From Leeuwenhoekiella marinoflava DSM 3653 (GTDB lineage: Bacteria > Bacteroidota > Bacteroidia > Flavobacteriales > Flavobacteriaceae), in assembly GCF_900129005.1 (NCBI RefSeq), contig NZ_FQUN01000008.1:212009-276008 (forward strand): 64,000 nucleotides of DNA. The letters run 5' to 3'. Of this stretch, positions 9,047 through 17,293 are shown piece after piece; the stretch's first letter is position 1; every line of letters begins with the position of its first letter. The translations under genes and the position numbers were made by a program. A model generated the notes under the pieces. It saw only the letters and a program-made list of their open reading frames with translations. It had not been told where the DNA came from and made no database searches.

Positions 9047-9799
9047 TTACTTTTTATTCTTATTAAGCAATTTGCTAATGTCTTCCATCAAAATATCTAT
9101 CTGAGATGTTTCCTCTCCTTCAACCTCTGGCGCTCCTTGCGGAATAAAACCTCGGTAATAAATTAACGGATTTCCAAACTCATCCTTCCTAGAACGAATA
9201 AAACCATTTTGATCTACTAAAGCAAATAATCCTGAATGCTGAAAATTGCCTTCTATATTAGGATTTTCTTGAGCTAAAAGATTAAAACCAACGTTAGCTA
9301 GTTCATATATTTTTTCACGATCACCAGTCATTAAATTCCAATCTGGATCTGTGATACCATAACTCTCTGTATATTCTTTTAAGACTTCCGGCGTGTCATG
9401 CTCCGGATCTATACTAAAACTTGCAATACCAAAATCTGGATTATCTTCAAACTTGTTTTGAATAAGTACGAGATTTTTGTTCATCGGGATGCAAATAGTA
9501 GGGCACCTTGTAAAGAAAAATTCTACAAGAAAAACTTTCCCTTTATAAGAGTTTTCGGTAATTGTATCACCGTCTTGATTCACAAATTCAAAATGTGGTA
9601 CTTTTCGATCTTTGCCATTAATATTGATGTAAGAAAGCTTACCCTCATCTTCAACGGTATCCAGATTTGCAACATTGAGCCTGTCATTCTGAACAACTTC
9701 ATCATTCATAAAACGATCTATAATCTTAGGAATTACAATTATCCCAAAAATCAAAACTATCACTGCAATCCCTATGTAAGTTTTTTTCTTATTCATCAT
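9047..9799 (-). CDS. SCO family copper chaperone/thioredoxin-like protein
   Basis: SCO1/SenC-type protein of 250 residues, anchored by an N-terminal helix (about 8-25) with a periplasmic thioredoxin fold. The copper-binding CPTIC motif (C99, C103) and the conserved histidine in NFQHSGLF (about 195) are all present, so it can bind copper. The family delivers copper to, or reduces, the CuA site of oxidase subunit II (here encoded at 38190-39257). It is flanked by a cysteine-free relative upstream and DUF420 downstream. Starting at MMN or at the second Met makes no practical difference. Confidence 0.93.
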   Translation of the reverse strand: MMNKKKTYIGIAVIVLIFGIIVIPKIIDRFMNDEVVQNDRLNVANLDTVEDEGKLSYININGKDRKVPHFEFVNQDGDTITENSYKGKVFLVEFFFTRCPTICIPMNKNLVLIQNKFEDNPDFGIASFSIDPEHDTPEVLKEYTESYGITDPDWNLMTGDREKIYELANVGFNLLAQENPNIEGNFQHSGLFALVDQNGFIRSRKDEFGNPLIYYRGFIPQGAPEVEGEETSQIDILMEDISKLLNKNKK

Positions 9800-9807
9800 A
9801 TTTATTT

Positions 9808-10434
9808 TTATCGGTCTGCATTATTTTTCTTCAGTGCAAGACGGTATTCTGCTAAAATGATTTTCACATCATCTTTCATCTTGTTAGACAACTCCGCAAT
9901 ATCAGAACTGTCGTAACCATATAAAACACCATAGTCTTCATCATCATCTCGACCTCTCAGCTTTCTTTTTTTATCTACTATAAAAATATACGGAGAACCT
10001 CCATCTGCTGCTAACTCATAAGGAGTCTTTAAACTTTTAAACACCGTGTTGATGTTTTCTTGGGGAGTTAGTATAAAATGCCAGTTAGACAGATCAACCA
10101 GCAAACCCAACTCGTGCTTTACTCGCTCTAATTCTGCCAGATCAATAGTCTCAGGAATTAGATAAACAAACTGGAAGTCATTAAACGCAGCAAATGATTT
10201 AAATATCTTTTGATTGAGGTTGAAAAGATCACCGCCTTCACGTTCTATGGTGGTGCCCAAAAAACCAAGTACCGTTATTTTATTTTCAAACTGAACATTT
10301 TCAGCAAATTGAAGCTCTGGAATATTCTCTTCAAGTATTGGGAGTTTAGCAAAATTATGAATTCCGGAAGCAAAAAAAAGGTATGCTACTATGGGTAAAA
10401 GAAACAAAACACCTAAAACTAAAAACTTCTTCAT
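9808..10434 (-). CDS. SCO-like membrane-anchored protein lacking all cysteines
   Basis: A 208-residue protein with an N-terminal membrane anchor (about 4-22) and a periplasmic domain whose strand pattern resembles a thioredoxin/SCO fold: KITVLGFLGTT where SCO proteins have the CxxxC strand, then FQFVYLIPE, WHFILTP and SPYIFIVDKKRKLRGR. It contains no cysteine at all, so it cannot act as a redox or CxxxC copper protein. It is 8 bp upstream of the true SCO gene. A structural or chaperone partner is plausible but unproven. The gene begins the assembly operon, with a -7-like element just upstream at 10472-10479. Confidence 0.82.
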   Translation of the reverse strand: MKKFLVLGVLFLLPIVAYLFFASGIHNFAKLPILEENIPELQFAENVQFENKITVLGFLGTTIEREGGDLFNLNQKIFKSFAAFNDFQFVYLIPETIDLAELERVKHELGLLVDLSNWHFILTPQENINTVFKSLKTPYELAADGGSPYIFIVDKKRKLRGRDDDEDYGVLYGYDSSDIAELSNKMKDDVKIILAEYRLALKKNNADR

Positions 10435-10471
10435 AACACAGCCTTGTTAAGCTATTTTTAAATAGCGGTTG

Positions 10472-10479
10472 CAAAGGTA
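10472..10479 (-). promoter_or_regulatory. Candidate promoter of the SCO/DUF420 operon
   Basis: Read on the minus strand this is TACCTTTG followed by CAACCGC, a close match to the flavobacterial -7 consensus TAnnTTTG. It lies 38 bp before the start at 10434. I find no clear TTTG -33 element at the right distance, so confidence is moderate. Confidence 0.5.
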
Positions 10480-10512
10480 AGCCACAGAAAGTTTTCAGTA
10501 AAAAAGAGGCAT

Positions 10513-10542
10513 AAAAAAAGACGGCAATTGCCGTCTTTTTTT
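10513..10542 (-). terminator. Rho-independent terminator after oxidase subunit IV
   Basis: A 30-bp perfect palindrome centred on AATT: arms AAAAAAAGACGGCAA and TTGCCGTCTTTTTTT. It lies 14 bp after the stop of the subunit IV gene (10557) and ends the minus-strand oxidase transcript before the SCO operon. The U-tract is present in either reading direction. Confidence 0.85.
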
Positions 10543-10556
10543 ATTTTTTATCTGGA

Positions 10557-10916
10557 TTAGAAATCCCAGCTGATGTAACCATCGTGATAAACATCAAATA
10601 TATAATCCCCTTCAGTTAAAAGGATAAAGATCAAATAACAAACAAGGAAAATTCCCGTCCATACTACAGATCTACGCAAACCTTTCGTTTCGTGTTCCAT
10701 GTGCATAAATGCCCAAGTGATATAATATGCTTTATACAGGGTTAAAACAATAAACACCCAGTTAAGCAGGTGCATTCTAAACAAATGCGTTTCTACAAGA
10801 AATTCTGGTCTTATAATACCTAAAATTACTTCAACAATAGTTACAATAGAAAGGATTGCAAAAACCGTCCAAATTCTTTTTGTGGCTGAACCGTGATTTG
10901 ATGTTTCGTGTGCCAT
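10557..10916 (-). CDS. Cytochrome c oxidase subunit IV family protein
   Basis: A 119-residue membrane protein with three helices, of the COX4_pro/CyoD-like family that packs against subunits I and III in bacterial haem-copper oxidases. I chose ATG 10916, giving MAHETSNHGSATKRIW, since a longer frame from 10982 would run back into subunit III with an unlikely N-terminus. The conserved ITWAFMHMEHETKGLRR segment holds a HxEH-like polar loop common in the family. It lies 37 bp downstream of the longer subunit III gene and is followed by a strong terminator. Confidence 0.88.
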   Translation of the reverse strand: MAHETSNHGSATKRIWTVFAILSIVTIVEVILGIIRPEFLVETHLFRMHLLNWVFIVLTLYKAYYITWAFMHMEHETKGLRRSVVWTGIFLVCYLIFILLTEGDYIFDVYHDGYISWDF

Positions 10917-10953
10917 TTTTATATTTTTAATTTCCGCTTTGCGAAATGAATTA

Positions 10954-11934
10954 TTAAACCAAATAGAAGAATGTAAATACAAATACCCACACTAAATCTA
11001 CAAAGTGCCAGTATAATCCAACTTTTTCTACCATCTCATAGCTTCCTCTACGCTCATATGTACCAAGGATCACATTGATAAAAATAATGATATTGATAAT
11101 CACACCTGAGAATACGTGGAAACCGTGAAAACCGGTAATGAAGAAAAAGAAATCAGCAAAAAGCGGTGGACCGTATTCATTATGCACCAAGTTTGCTCCT
11201 TGCACTACACCTATCGCATCACTCTCTAATTTAGCAACAGATTCTTCCCTAGAAAGAATTGTTTTTTCTCCACGCTCAGTAAGTATCTGAGTACGCACCA
11301 GTAAATCTGGATTTGCTTTAAAGCCTTCTACTACTTCAGCTATAGAATAATCTGGCATAGAACCCTCTGACTCGTACCATAAAGCCTCATTTTTAGTAAG
11401 CTGAGTTCTTTCACTAGGAAGACTTGCAGCAAATGATTCAAGAGCAACCTGCTCTCCTTCTGCATTTACAAATTGCAAAATCTTACCACCTTTAGTCTCT
11501 ACAGCCCCATATTCACCAGAAATAAAATTAGACCATTCCCAAGCCTGAGAACCTACGAAAATAATACCTCCTATAATGGTAAAAAACATATACCAGATTA
11601 CTTTATTCTTCTTCATGTGGTGACCTGCATCTACAGCAAGAACCATTGTAACAGAAGAGAAAATAAGTATAAAAGTCATTAACGCTACGTAATACATAGG
11701 TGCATCAACACCATGTAAAAACGGGAAATGCGTAAACACCTCGTCGGCTATAGGCCACTGGTTAACAAATTTAAATCTTGAGAATCCGTAAGCAGCAAGA
11801 AATCCTGAGAAAGTAAGTGCATCAGAAAGGATGAAAAACCACATCATCATCTTTCCGTAACTTACTTTTAGAGGCTCGTTATCTCCGCCCCAAATCTTGC
11901 CTTCTGTGCCTGTTTTAACAGCAGTAGCGTCCAT
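10954..11934 (-). CDS. ctaE: Cytochrome c oxidase subunit III, long form with extramembrane insertion
   Basis: Haem-copper oxidase subunit III of 326 residues. Helices are recognisable at the N-terminus (KMMMWFFILSDALTFSGF), around 85-130, and in the C-terminal four-helix bundle with the family motif FFITGFHGFHVFSG and terminal YWHFVDLVWVFVFTFFYLV. Between helices there is a polar insertion of roughly 110 residues (about 140-250), which makes the protein far longer than the neighbouring 197-residue paralogue. Subunit III stabilises the oxidase and its oxygen path. A good promoter (11961-11992) lies just upstream, so it can be expressed separately from the ctaB unit. Confidence 0.93.
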   Translation of the reverse strand: MDATAVKTGTEGKIWGGDNEPLKVSYGKMMMWFFILSDALTFSGFLAAYGFSRFKFVNQWPIADEVFTHFPFLHGVDAPMYYVALMTFILIFSSVTMVLAVDAGHHMKKNKVIWYMFFTIIGGIIFVGSQAWEWSNFISGEYGAVETKGGKILQFVNAEGEQVALESFAASLPSERTQLTKNEALWYESEGSMPDYSIAEVVEGFKANPDLLVRTQILTERGEKTILSREESVAKLESDAIGVVQGANLVHNEYGPPLFADFFFFITGFHGFHVFSGVIINIIIFINVILGTYERRGSYEMVEKVGLYWHFVDLVWVFVFTFFYLV

Positions 11935-11960
11935 ATTTTAATAAAGGTTTATAAGCGTTG

Positions 11961-11992
11961 CAAAAATAGGTATTTTAAAAATGCTTTTCAAA
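11961..11992 (-). promoter_or_regulatory. Promoter of ctaE (long subunit III) and subunit IV
   Basis: On the minus strand a TTTG -33 element (11992-11989) is followed after 20 bp by TATTTTTG (11968-11961), matching the Bacteroidota consensus TTTG-N19/20-TAnnTTTG. The predicted start near 11955 leaves about a 20-nt leader before ATG 11934. Confidence 0.65.
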
Positions 11993-12065
11993 GCAATAAT
12001 CAGTATTTATATCCATTCAAAAAAACGATTTTTTAATGAATTCTTAGCATTTGGAGCTAATTAAT

Positions 12066-12659
12066 CTATTTGATTAAATCATCAGCAAACATAAAGAACA
12101 AGAATAGATACACCCAGAGTATATCTACAAAGTGCCAGAAGGTTGCCCCCAACTCCAGACCAAGCATCTGATTCTTAGAATATTTACCGCGTATTTGCTG
12201 AACAACAATAACTAGTAACACTAGCAATCCTGCCGCTACGTGAACAACATGACTAATCACAAAAGCATAGATAAATGAAGTGGTAACTGTACTTTCACTT
12301 CCGGTAAAAAAATAGCCTTCAGCAATTATTTGATCAAATCCTATAAACTGAAGCACTACAAATGCAACACCAAGACCTAAAGTCACAAACAAAGATCCCG
12401 TTGCCAAGGTGTTTTTCCCACTCTTAACAGCGCTCTTTGTAATAATCATACTCAAGCTACTCAAAACAATTACCAGCGTACTCATGTAAAATGCCTGCGG
12501 AAGTTCAAAATCACGCAACCAATCACGACGTTCTGCACTTACAATATACGCACTAGTTAAACCGGCAAACATCATAGAAAGACTCACGATACCAAACCAC
12601 ATCATCATCTTCTTTGAGCGCGCAACCTTTATTTCTTCTGTCTGGGAAGTATAATCCAT
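12066..12659 (-). CDS. Cytochrome c oxidase subunit III, short form
   Basis: A second haem-copper oxidase subunit III, 197 residues with five predicted helices. Motifs SKKMMMWFGIVSLSMMFAGL and YAFVISHVVHVAAGLL, plus the terminal ATFWHFVDILWVYLFLFFM, mark the family. Its ATG overlaps the ctaB stop by one base (TAATG), so translation is coupled. With the long subunit III downstream, it supplies two III-type subunits for one oxidase, a common flavobacterial arrangement. The tandem may reflect a split seven-helix ancestor or two alternative subunits; sequence alone does not decide. Confidence 0.91.
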   Translation of the reverse strand: MDYTSQTEEIKVARSKKMMMWFGIVSLSMMFAGLTSAYIVSAERRDWLRDFELPQAFYMSTLVIVLSSLSMIITKSAVKSGKNTLATGSLFVTLGLGVAFVVLQFIGFDQIIAEGYFFTGSESTVTTSFIYAFVISHVVHVAAGLLVLLVIVVQQIRGKYSKNQMLGLELGATFWHFVDILWVYLFLFFMFADDLIK

Positions 12660-13567
12660 TATCGTAAAAATTTATCTGCAACGTAAATAATCTGTATCAA
12701 CGTGATATAACTCACGCTCGACAACATCAAACGTTTTGCAGTAACATTGTTTTTAAACCTAAAAAGCCTGATAGCATAGTATAGTAAAATGAGTCCCAAA
12801 ACACCTACTAAAACAGCAGAAACCGGAGTCAAATACAATCTACCGGTTACACCAAAAACCGGAATCAAGGAAACCAAAATTGTCCAGATGGTATATAAAA
12901 TCACTTGTATTGCCGTACCGCGATCTCTTTTTCCTGTAGGAAGCATAAAAAACCCTCCTTTTTTATAATCATCATACAAAAACCAGCCTATCGCCCAAAA
13001 ATGCGGGAATTGCCAGAAAAACTGAAGCATAAAAAGCGTTCCTGCTTCAATACCAAAATCACCGGTTGCCGCCACCCAGCCCATCATAAAAGGTATAGCG
13101 CCGGGAAAAGCTCCTACAAAAACCGAAAGTGGTGTTTTTGTCTTTAAAGGCGTATAAACACACACATAAAGAAAAATAGATACCGCTCCAAAAACAGCGG
13201 TAATAGGATTAATTATATAAAGCGTGATAAGACCCAAAACTGTAAAAACCGTTGCGATGATTAGCGCCGTTTTTACAGACATCCTTCCGGAAGGAACCGG
13301 TCGATTCTTAGTACGATCCATCAAAACATCAAGATCTTTCTCTATAATTTGATTGAAAGCATTAGAAGCTCCTACCATCAGATAACCACCAACTGCAAGC
13401 AGCAAAATAGTCAACCAGTCTAAGGTGTAAGCTCCTAGAAGATAACCCGCCATACTAGAAAAAACCACACTAATAGCAAGACGCATCTTAGTGATTTCTT
13501 TAAAATCAATCCAGATTGATGTGGGTAAGCTATGGTTTTCAGTGGAGCTCAAAAGCGTGTTTTTCAA
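12659..13567 (-). CDS. ctaB: Protoheme IX farnesyltransferase (haem O synthase)
   Basis: UbiA-type prenyltransferase that adds a farnesyl group to haem B to make haem O, the precursor of haem A for the aa3 oxidase. It has about nine helices. The first prenyl-diphosphate/Mg site is visible as NAFNQIIEKDLDVLMDRTKNRP, and the second aspartate-containing loop is YDDYKKGGFFMLP. The longest frame begins at ATG 13606, but a strong promoter (13586-13616) lies over those first codons, so that start cannot be used from it. The next candidate is TTG at 13567 (302 residues), whose product would begin MKNTLLSSTEN like other flavobacterial homologues. The start is inference; the product is not in doubt. 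Confidence 0.92.
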   Translation of the reverse strand: MKNTLLSSTENHSLPTSIWIDFKEITKMRLAISVVFSSMAGYLLGAYTLDWLTILLLAVGGYLMVGASNAFNQIIEKDLDVLMDRTKNRPVPSGRMSVKTALIIATVFTVLGLITLYIINPITAVFGAVSIFLYVCVYTPLKTKTPLSVFVGAFPGAIPFMMGWVAATGDFGIEAGTLFMLQFFWQFPHFWAIGWFLYDDYKKGGFFMLPTGKRDRGTAIQVILYTIWTILVSLIPVFGVTGRLYLTPVSAVLVGVLGLILLYYAIRLFRFKNNVTAKRLMLSSVSYITLIQIIYVADKFLR

Positions 13568-13585
13568 GGGCTTTAAAAAGTCGTG

Positions 13586-13616
13586 CAAAGATACTGCACG
13601 AAACACTTCTAAACAA
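13586..13616 (-). promoter_or_regulatory. Promoter of the ctaB-subunit III unit
   Basis: Minus strand: TTG at 13616-13614, 20 bp spacer, then TATCTTTG (13593-13586) followed by CA. This is one of the best matches to the flavobacterial promoter consensus in the window. The predicted transcription start is near 13580, downstream of the ATG at 13606. Confidence 0.65.
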
Positions 13617-13707
13617 CCTATTTAAAAGTTATTCCAGACAGAAGAAATCTTAGTCTTAAATCAACAAGAAACTGCCTTAGAGAGTAGAATCTATAAACCT
13701 CAAACCT

Positions 13708-14100
13708 CTAGAGACCTACCGAGTCGTAAACCTGAACCTTCTCCCATAAATGCTCAGATTCTTCAATAAATTTAAGATGCACCGGCTCTTGCTGATATTT
13801 AGCCTGAACTTCTTTTGAAGGAAAAGTCAATATAATTGAATACGTCCAACTGTTATCTACTACTTCTCGCGGAGTATTTGCAGGTTGACCAATAAACTTG
13901 GTCTGCGCATATTCACTTGTAGATAAGAATTTTTTCAATGAGGCTTCAAAAGCCCTACAATCCTCTTGGTTGTCTGGATTTTTAAGCCAGAAATAAACCA
14001 CGTGTGCAAAATTAGAATCAAATTCTTTTGCTTTTGGAGATTCGGTATTACAAGAGACAGACATAAAACATACAATTATTAACGATAAAACAATTCTCAT
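13708..14100 (-). CDS. Dabb-domain lipoprotein
   Basis: A 130-residue predicted lipoprotein. I chose ATG 14100 because it gives a proper lipobox signal (MRIVLSLIIVCFMSVSC, Cys at 17); a frame from 14163 would overlap the upstream gene and add a non-signal leader. The mature part FAHVVYFWLKNPDN...FEASLKKFL...WTYSIILTFPSKEVQAKYQ has the dimeric alpha/beta barrel pattern of the stress-responsive Dabb family. The role is unknown; the fold is used by ligand-binding and small catalytic proteins. It lies 19 bp after the RemB-like gene, so it is probably co-transcribed with it. Confidence 0.8.
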   Translation of the reverse strand: MRIVLSLIIVCFMSVSCNTESPKAKEFDSNFAHVVYFWLKNPDNQEDCRAFEASLKKFLSTSEYAQTKFIGQPANTPREVVDNSWTYSIILTFPSKEVQAKYQQEPVHLKFIEESEHLWEKVQVYDSVGL

Positions 14101-14119
14101 AGCGCTTTGATTTAAAAAA

Positions 14120-16237
14120 TTAATAGTCATAATACCAATTAAAAATATCAGTACGAATTCCAAAATTCAGCCAAACCGTACTTTCAGTAAGATTAACCGG
14201 ATCGTATTCTGCGATAGAATTATTTCGATATAATATATTGGTATATAACTTAAAATTGGTTGAAGGATTTACAATATAACCCAACTCAACATTACCTATA
14301 AATGTATTTGCAGTATTCCCCTGACCTATTTCTATTCCTAATTCACTAGGGATGTTCTCATCATTCCCATAAATACTCCCTCCATAATACACATTATTAA
14401 TATCCCCTATTTCAAATCCACGTTTCCCATAAACTGCTTTTGCAGTCCCATACCAGCGGTCATTCTGGTAACGTGCAATAGCAATAATTTCTTTGAAGTT
14501 AGCACCCCATAAATGAGCCATAGATTGATTATTATGACCGTAATTTAAGACAATTTCATTATTACTATACACATAAGGCCTCACCTGATTAAACTCAAAC
14601 TGAAGCTGCAAATTTTCAACATTAAAAGCCTCATAATATTTAAACCCCACCTGAACCCCTTGTTTGTTTTGAAAACTCTTGTCAGAACTGAAAACGGCAC
14701 CTGTAGAAAACTCATCTATAATCACCTGCGCATAGACATTAAAACGATCACTAAACTTGTACTTAGCACTTAAGCCTAACAATGCATTACCTCCTCTGGA
14801 CCCCGTAGAAAATTCAATTGCCCGATAAAAAATAATGGGATTCAGATAATTTAAATCAAAGCCCCTGTCATTTTCATTTGTCCAAATCACACTTTCAAAC
14901 AAACCTAAATTTAATCGCTTTGTAGCATTAAAGCTTAAATAATGATTTGCCATAAACTTGGTTCTAAACGAACCATTCTCCACTACATCAGAACGCACGT
15001 CTCTTAAAGACATCCATGTATTAGTAAGTTTAAATTTCCAAAACTTAGTACTCATCTTAAAAAAAGGATACGGACTCGCATTGTCACTAAAAAGTAGAGA
15101 ACGATAACCGTCACCTATAAAATTCTTACCATGTCCAAATTGGAAATTAAAATATTTACTTGGTGAATAAGACAAATAAGCTTCAGCTACCGGGTAATCA
15201 AAATTACCATCCGCTGCTTCTGCCGCCACTCCACGTCCCGGCACAATACCAGGGTTACCACCATCTGGCGCAATAGATCGTGCATACCTATTAAAGTATC
15301 CAGGAAAAGTTCCTTGACTCTCATAAAAAACAGTGTAGAAATTCAATTTATCTCCTAAACCTCCCTGAAATATAACCGCTCGCGTGTTATTGTAAGTAAA
15401 ACTTTGATCTTCATTAGCTGCGGTTTCAACACCCAATTGCAAATCTGCAGCAGGATCTAATGTAAACCAGTAAGTATCTCCCTGTAAAGTCACCATATGC
15501 TCATTCCATAATTTACGACCAAACCAAGAACTCTTTTCTTTATAAAGCACTTCTTGCTTTTCTTTAAAATCATAATAGTTATTTACATCGCTATAAATAA
15601 ATGGTTTTAAAGCAGTATGCGCATTTGTTCCTACTGCATTTACCTCCTTATCAAATCTGCTGTAGGTCTGGTGAGAAAAAGGAATGAACAACTGAGAATC
15701 ATATTCTCTATTTTCAAACGGAAAAGTCTTAATCGAATCGTATTCTGATGTTAATTGCTCTATAGGCTTAGCTTCAGTGAAATTCTCACTCGAATTTAAG
15801 TCCGACCCAAAGCCCTCTTTCGTCAGCAAAGCACTAACAGGAACAGGCATGCTAAACTGCATATACGTAGCTCTGCCATTATAAGTTGCAGGCTTTATTT
15901 GAGGCAAATCATTAAAAATCCTTTTCACCTCTTCCCGTAAATCCTCATAAACAGCGGTTACATTTAAAACCCTGAAGTCACCCTCCTTTGTAACCTCAAA
16001 AAGAACCACAATATCTCCTTTATAGTTTTCGTCAATAACATATTGTGGAACTTTAAACTCAGTTTTAATTTTACTGATTAATGTTTGATTAAAACAGCTT
16101 TTAGAAGCCGAAACATCAACACCATAACATTCTTCAAAAACAGGATATTTTTCAAAATTCCCATTAATAATCTGAGAATAACCAAAAGTTGAAAGAAACA
16201 AACCAACAGCAAAAACTGTCAAAGTCTTTAATTTCAT
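14120..16237 (-). CDS. remB: RemB-like gliding motility outer membrane protein (TonB-like domain plus Wzi-like barrel)
   Basis: A 705-residue exported protein with signal peptide (MKLKTLTVFAVGLFLSTFGYSQ). Residues about 28-115 form a TonB C-terminal-like domain (PVFEECYG...LISKIKTEF...GDIVVLFEVTKEGDF...LPQIKPATYNGRATYMQFSMPV), closely parallel to the two TonB genes upstream. The remainder is a predicted beta-barrel of the capsule assembly Wzi type (FNFQFGHGKNFIGDGYRSL, GNALLGLSAKYKFSDRFNVYAQ). This architecture matches flavobacterial proteins called RemB, needed for normal colony spreading in Flavobacterium johnsoniae. The symbol is from recalled family resemblance, so treat it as probable. 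A weak -7-like site (16261-16268) precedes the gene. Confidence 0.75.
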   Translation of the reverse strand: MKLKTLTVFAVGLFLSTFGYSQIINGNFEKYPVFEECYGVDVSASKSCFNQTLISKIKTEFKVPQYVIDENYKGDIVVLFEVTKEGDFRVLNVTAVYEDLREEVKRIFNDLPQIKPATYNGRATYMQFSMPVPVSALLTKEGFGSDLNSSENFTEAKPIEQLTSEYDSIKTFPFENREYDSQLFIPFSHQTYSRFDKEVNAVGTNAHTALKPFIYSDVNNYYDFKEKQEVLYKEKSSWFGRKLWNEHMVTLQGDTYWFTLDPAADLQLGVETAANEDQSFTYNNTRAVIFQGGLGDKLNFYTVFYESQGTFPGYFNRYARSIAPDGGNPGIVPGRGVAAEAADGNFDYPVAEAYLSYSPSKYFNFQFGHGKNFIGDGYRSLLFSDNASPYPFFKMSTKFWKFKLTNTWMSLRDVRSDVVENGSFRTKFMANHYLSFNATKRLNLGLFESVIWTNENDRGFDLNYLNPIIFYRAIEFSTGSRGGNALLGLSAKYKFSDRFNVYAQVIIDEFSTGAVFSSDKSFQNKQGVQVGFKYYEAFNVENLQLQFEFNQVRPYVYSNNEIVLNYGHNNQSMAHLWGANFKEIIAIARYQNDRWYGTAKAVYGKRGFEIGDINNVYYGGSIYGNDENIPSELGIEIGQGNTANTFIGNVELGYIVNPSTNFKLYTNILYRNNSIAEYDPVNLTESTVWLNFGIRTDIFNWYYDY

Positions 16238-16310
16238 AAAATGAAAAGATTTAGGTTGCGGAAATATACCACTTTTTAAACATCCTCAACCTGAACGAGT
16301 AATTCCAAAA

Positions 16311-16342
16311 ACAAAAGCCTGTGAATTACTCACAGGCCTTTA
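16311..16342 (-). terminator. Probable rho-independent terminator after tonB-like gene
   Basis: GCCTGTG and CACAGGC form a 7-bp GC-rich stem around AATTACT, flanked on the minus strand by a U-rich run (complement of ACAAAA). It lies between the stop of the TonB gene (16409) and the start of the RemB-like gene (16237), separating the two units. Confidence 0.65.
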
Positions 16343-16408
16343 CATAAATTTAAATCTAAAAGTTGACGTCTAATACGTTTTCCTACCTATCAAAAGTAAT
16401 TTTCTACA

Positions 16409-17182
16409 TTAATCTTGTACTTTAAATCGAATTGGTTGATAATAAATCACCCGCACATTTTTATCCTGTTGTTTTCCCGGGGTCATTTGTGGCAATTTTT
16501 GCATCACCCGCTCAGCTTCTTTTTCTAAAGCGGGGTGCGGCGCACGAGTTTTCAACTCGGTCACATTACCATGTTCATCAATCGTAAACTGAACATCAAC
16601 TTTATTCATACCACTCAAACCGTACGCATCACCCAGAGAAGTGTCAAAATTCTTACTAATAAATTTACCCATCTTCTCTTGAAGACACGCCTTACGTTCT
16701 GCATTAGTCTGTAAACCCTCGCAACCCGGAAAAATAGGCACAACTTCAACACCTAGAACTGAAAATGTTTCAATCTCTGGCTCAGGAATTTCAGTCAGAC
16801 TACCTACATCTGGAATATCCGTTTCTGAAGTAAAATTTGTTTCAGGAAGTTCAAAATCAGGAATATCCAACTCTGTGATTTCAGAAGGCAAAACCTTAGA
16901 AACTTCTTGCGTAGATTCTGCAGGCTTCTTTTTTTCTTCCCTTCTTACGGGTTCATTCCATAGATCATTCATAGAGACCGCTGCGACATCTTCTTGCAGA
17001 GGCGGTGCAAAAGGAGTTACCGGTGATTTAATCTCAATAACTACAATAGCCAGAATAAGAGCTACTATGAGGCCTAATTGAAAAAAGACGACGTTGTTTT
17101 TTTGTAGATTTACGTCGTGCTTGCTTGTTTTGCGAGTTACGCTTTGCCGAGCGTTTACTTCGCTTTTTTGTGAATCATTCAT
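16409..17182 (-). CDS. Energy transducer TonB
   Basis: A 257-residue TonB-type protein. It has one N-terminal membrane helix (about 29-49, NVVFFQLGLIVALILAIVVIE), a long P/E-rich periplasmic linker, and the C-terminal TonB domain (about 150-257) with the Cys pair CEGLQTNAERKAC seen in flavobacterial TonBs and the end motif RVIYYQPIRFKVQD. It would couple inner-membrane proton motive force (ExbB/ExbD) to outer-membrane TonB-dependent transporters. No exbBD or receptor gene is adjacent. A paralogue lies 112 bp upstream with a terminator between them, so each has its own transcript end. Confidence 0.9.
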   Translation of the reverse strand: MNDSQKSEVNARQSVTRKTSKHDVNLQKNNVVFFQLGLIVALILAIVVIEIKSPVTPFAPPLQEDVAAVSMNDLWNEPVRREEKKKPAESTQEVSKVLPSEITELDIPDFELPETNFTSETDIPDVGSLTEIPEPEIETFSVLGVEVVPIFPGCEGLQTNAERKACLQEKMGKFISKNFDTSLGDAYGLSGMNKVDVQFTIDEHGNVTELKTRAPHPALEKEAERVMQKLPQMTPGKQQDKNVRVIYYQPIRFKVQD

Positions 17183-17239
17183 GAATTATATTTTAATGGT
17201 TACTATTCATTAAAACTTTAACAATAAGCTTGCCACAAA

Positions 17240-17272
17240 AAAATCCCGACTCGCTTTCGCGGTCGGGATTTT
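17240..17272 (-). terminator. Rho-independent terminator between the two tonB genes
   Basis: Perfect 11-bp arms AAAATCCCGAC (17240-17250) and GTCGGGATTTT (17262-17272) around an 11-nt loop, followed on the minus strand by a run of T. It lies 21 bp after the stop of the upstream TonB gene at 17294. Confidence 0.85.
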
Positions 17273-17293
17273 AAATTTTATAAAGATTCAGAA

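Noticed and set aside
9398..9916. 172-codon plus-strand frame opposite the SCO gene
   Set aside because: It is antisense to a gene with intact CPTIC and His motifs, with no recognisable domain.
10547..10982. Long form of subunit IV starting at 10982
   Set aside because: It overlaps the end of subunit III and adds an improbable N-terminus; ATG 10916 fits the family.
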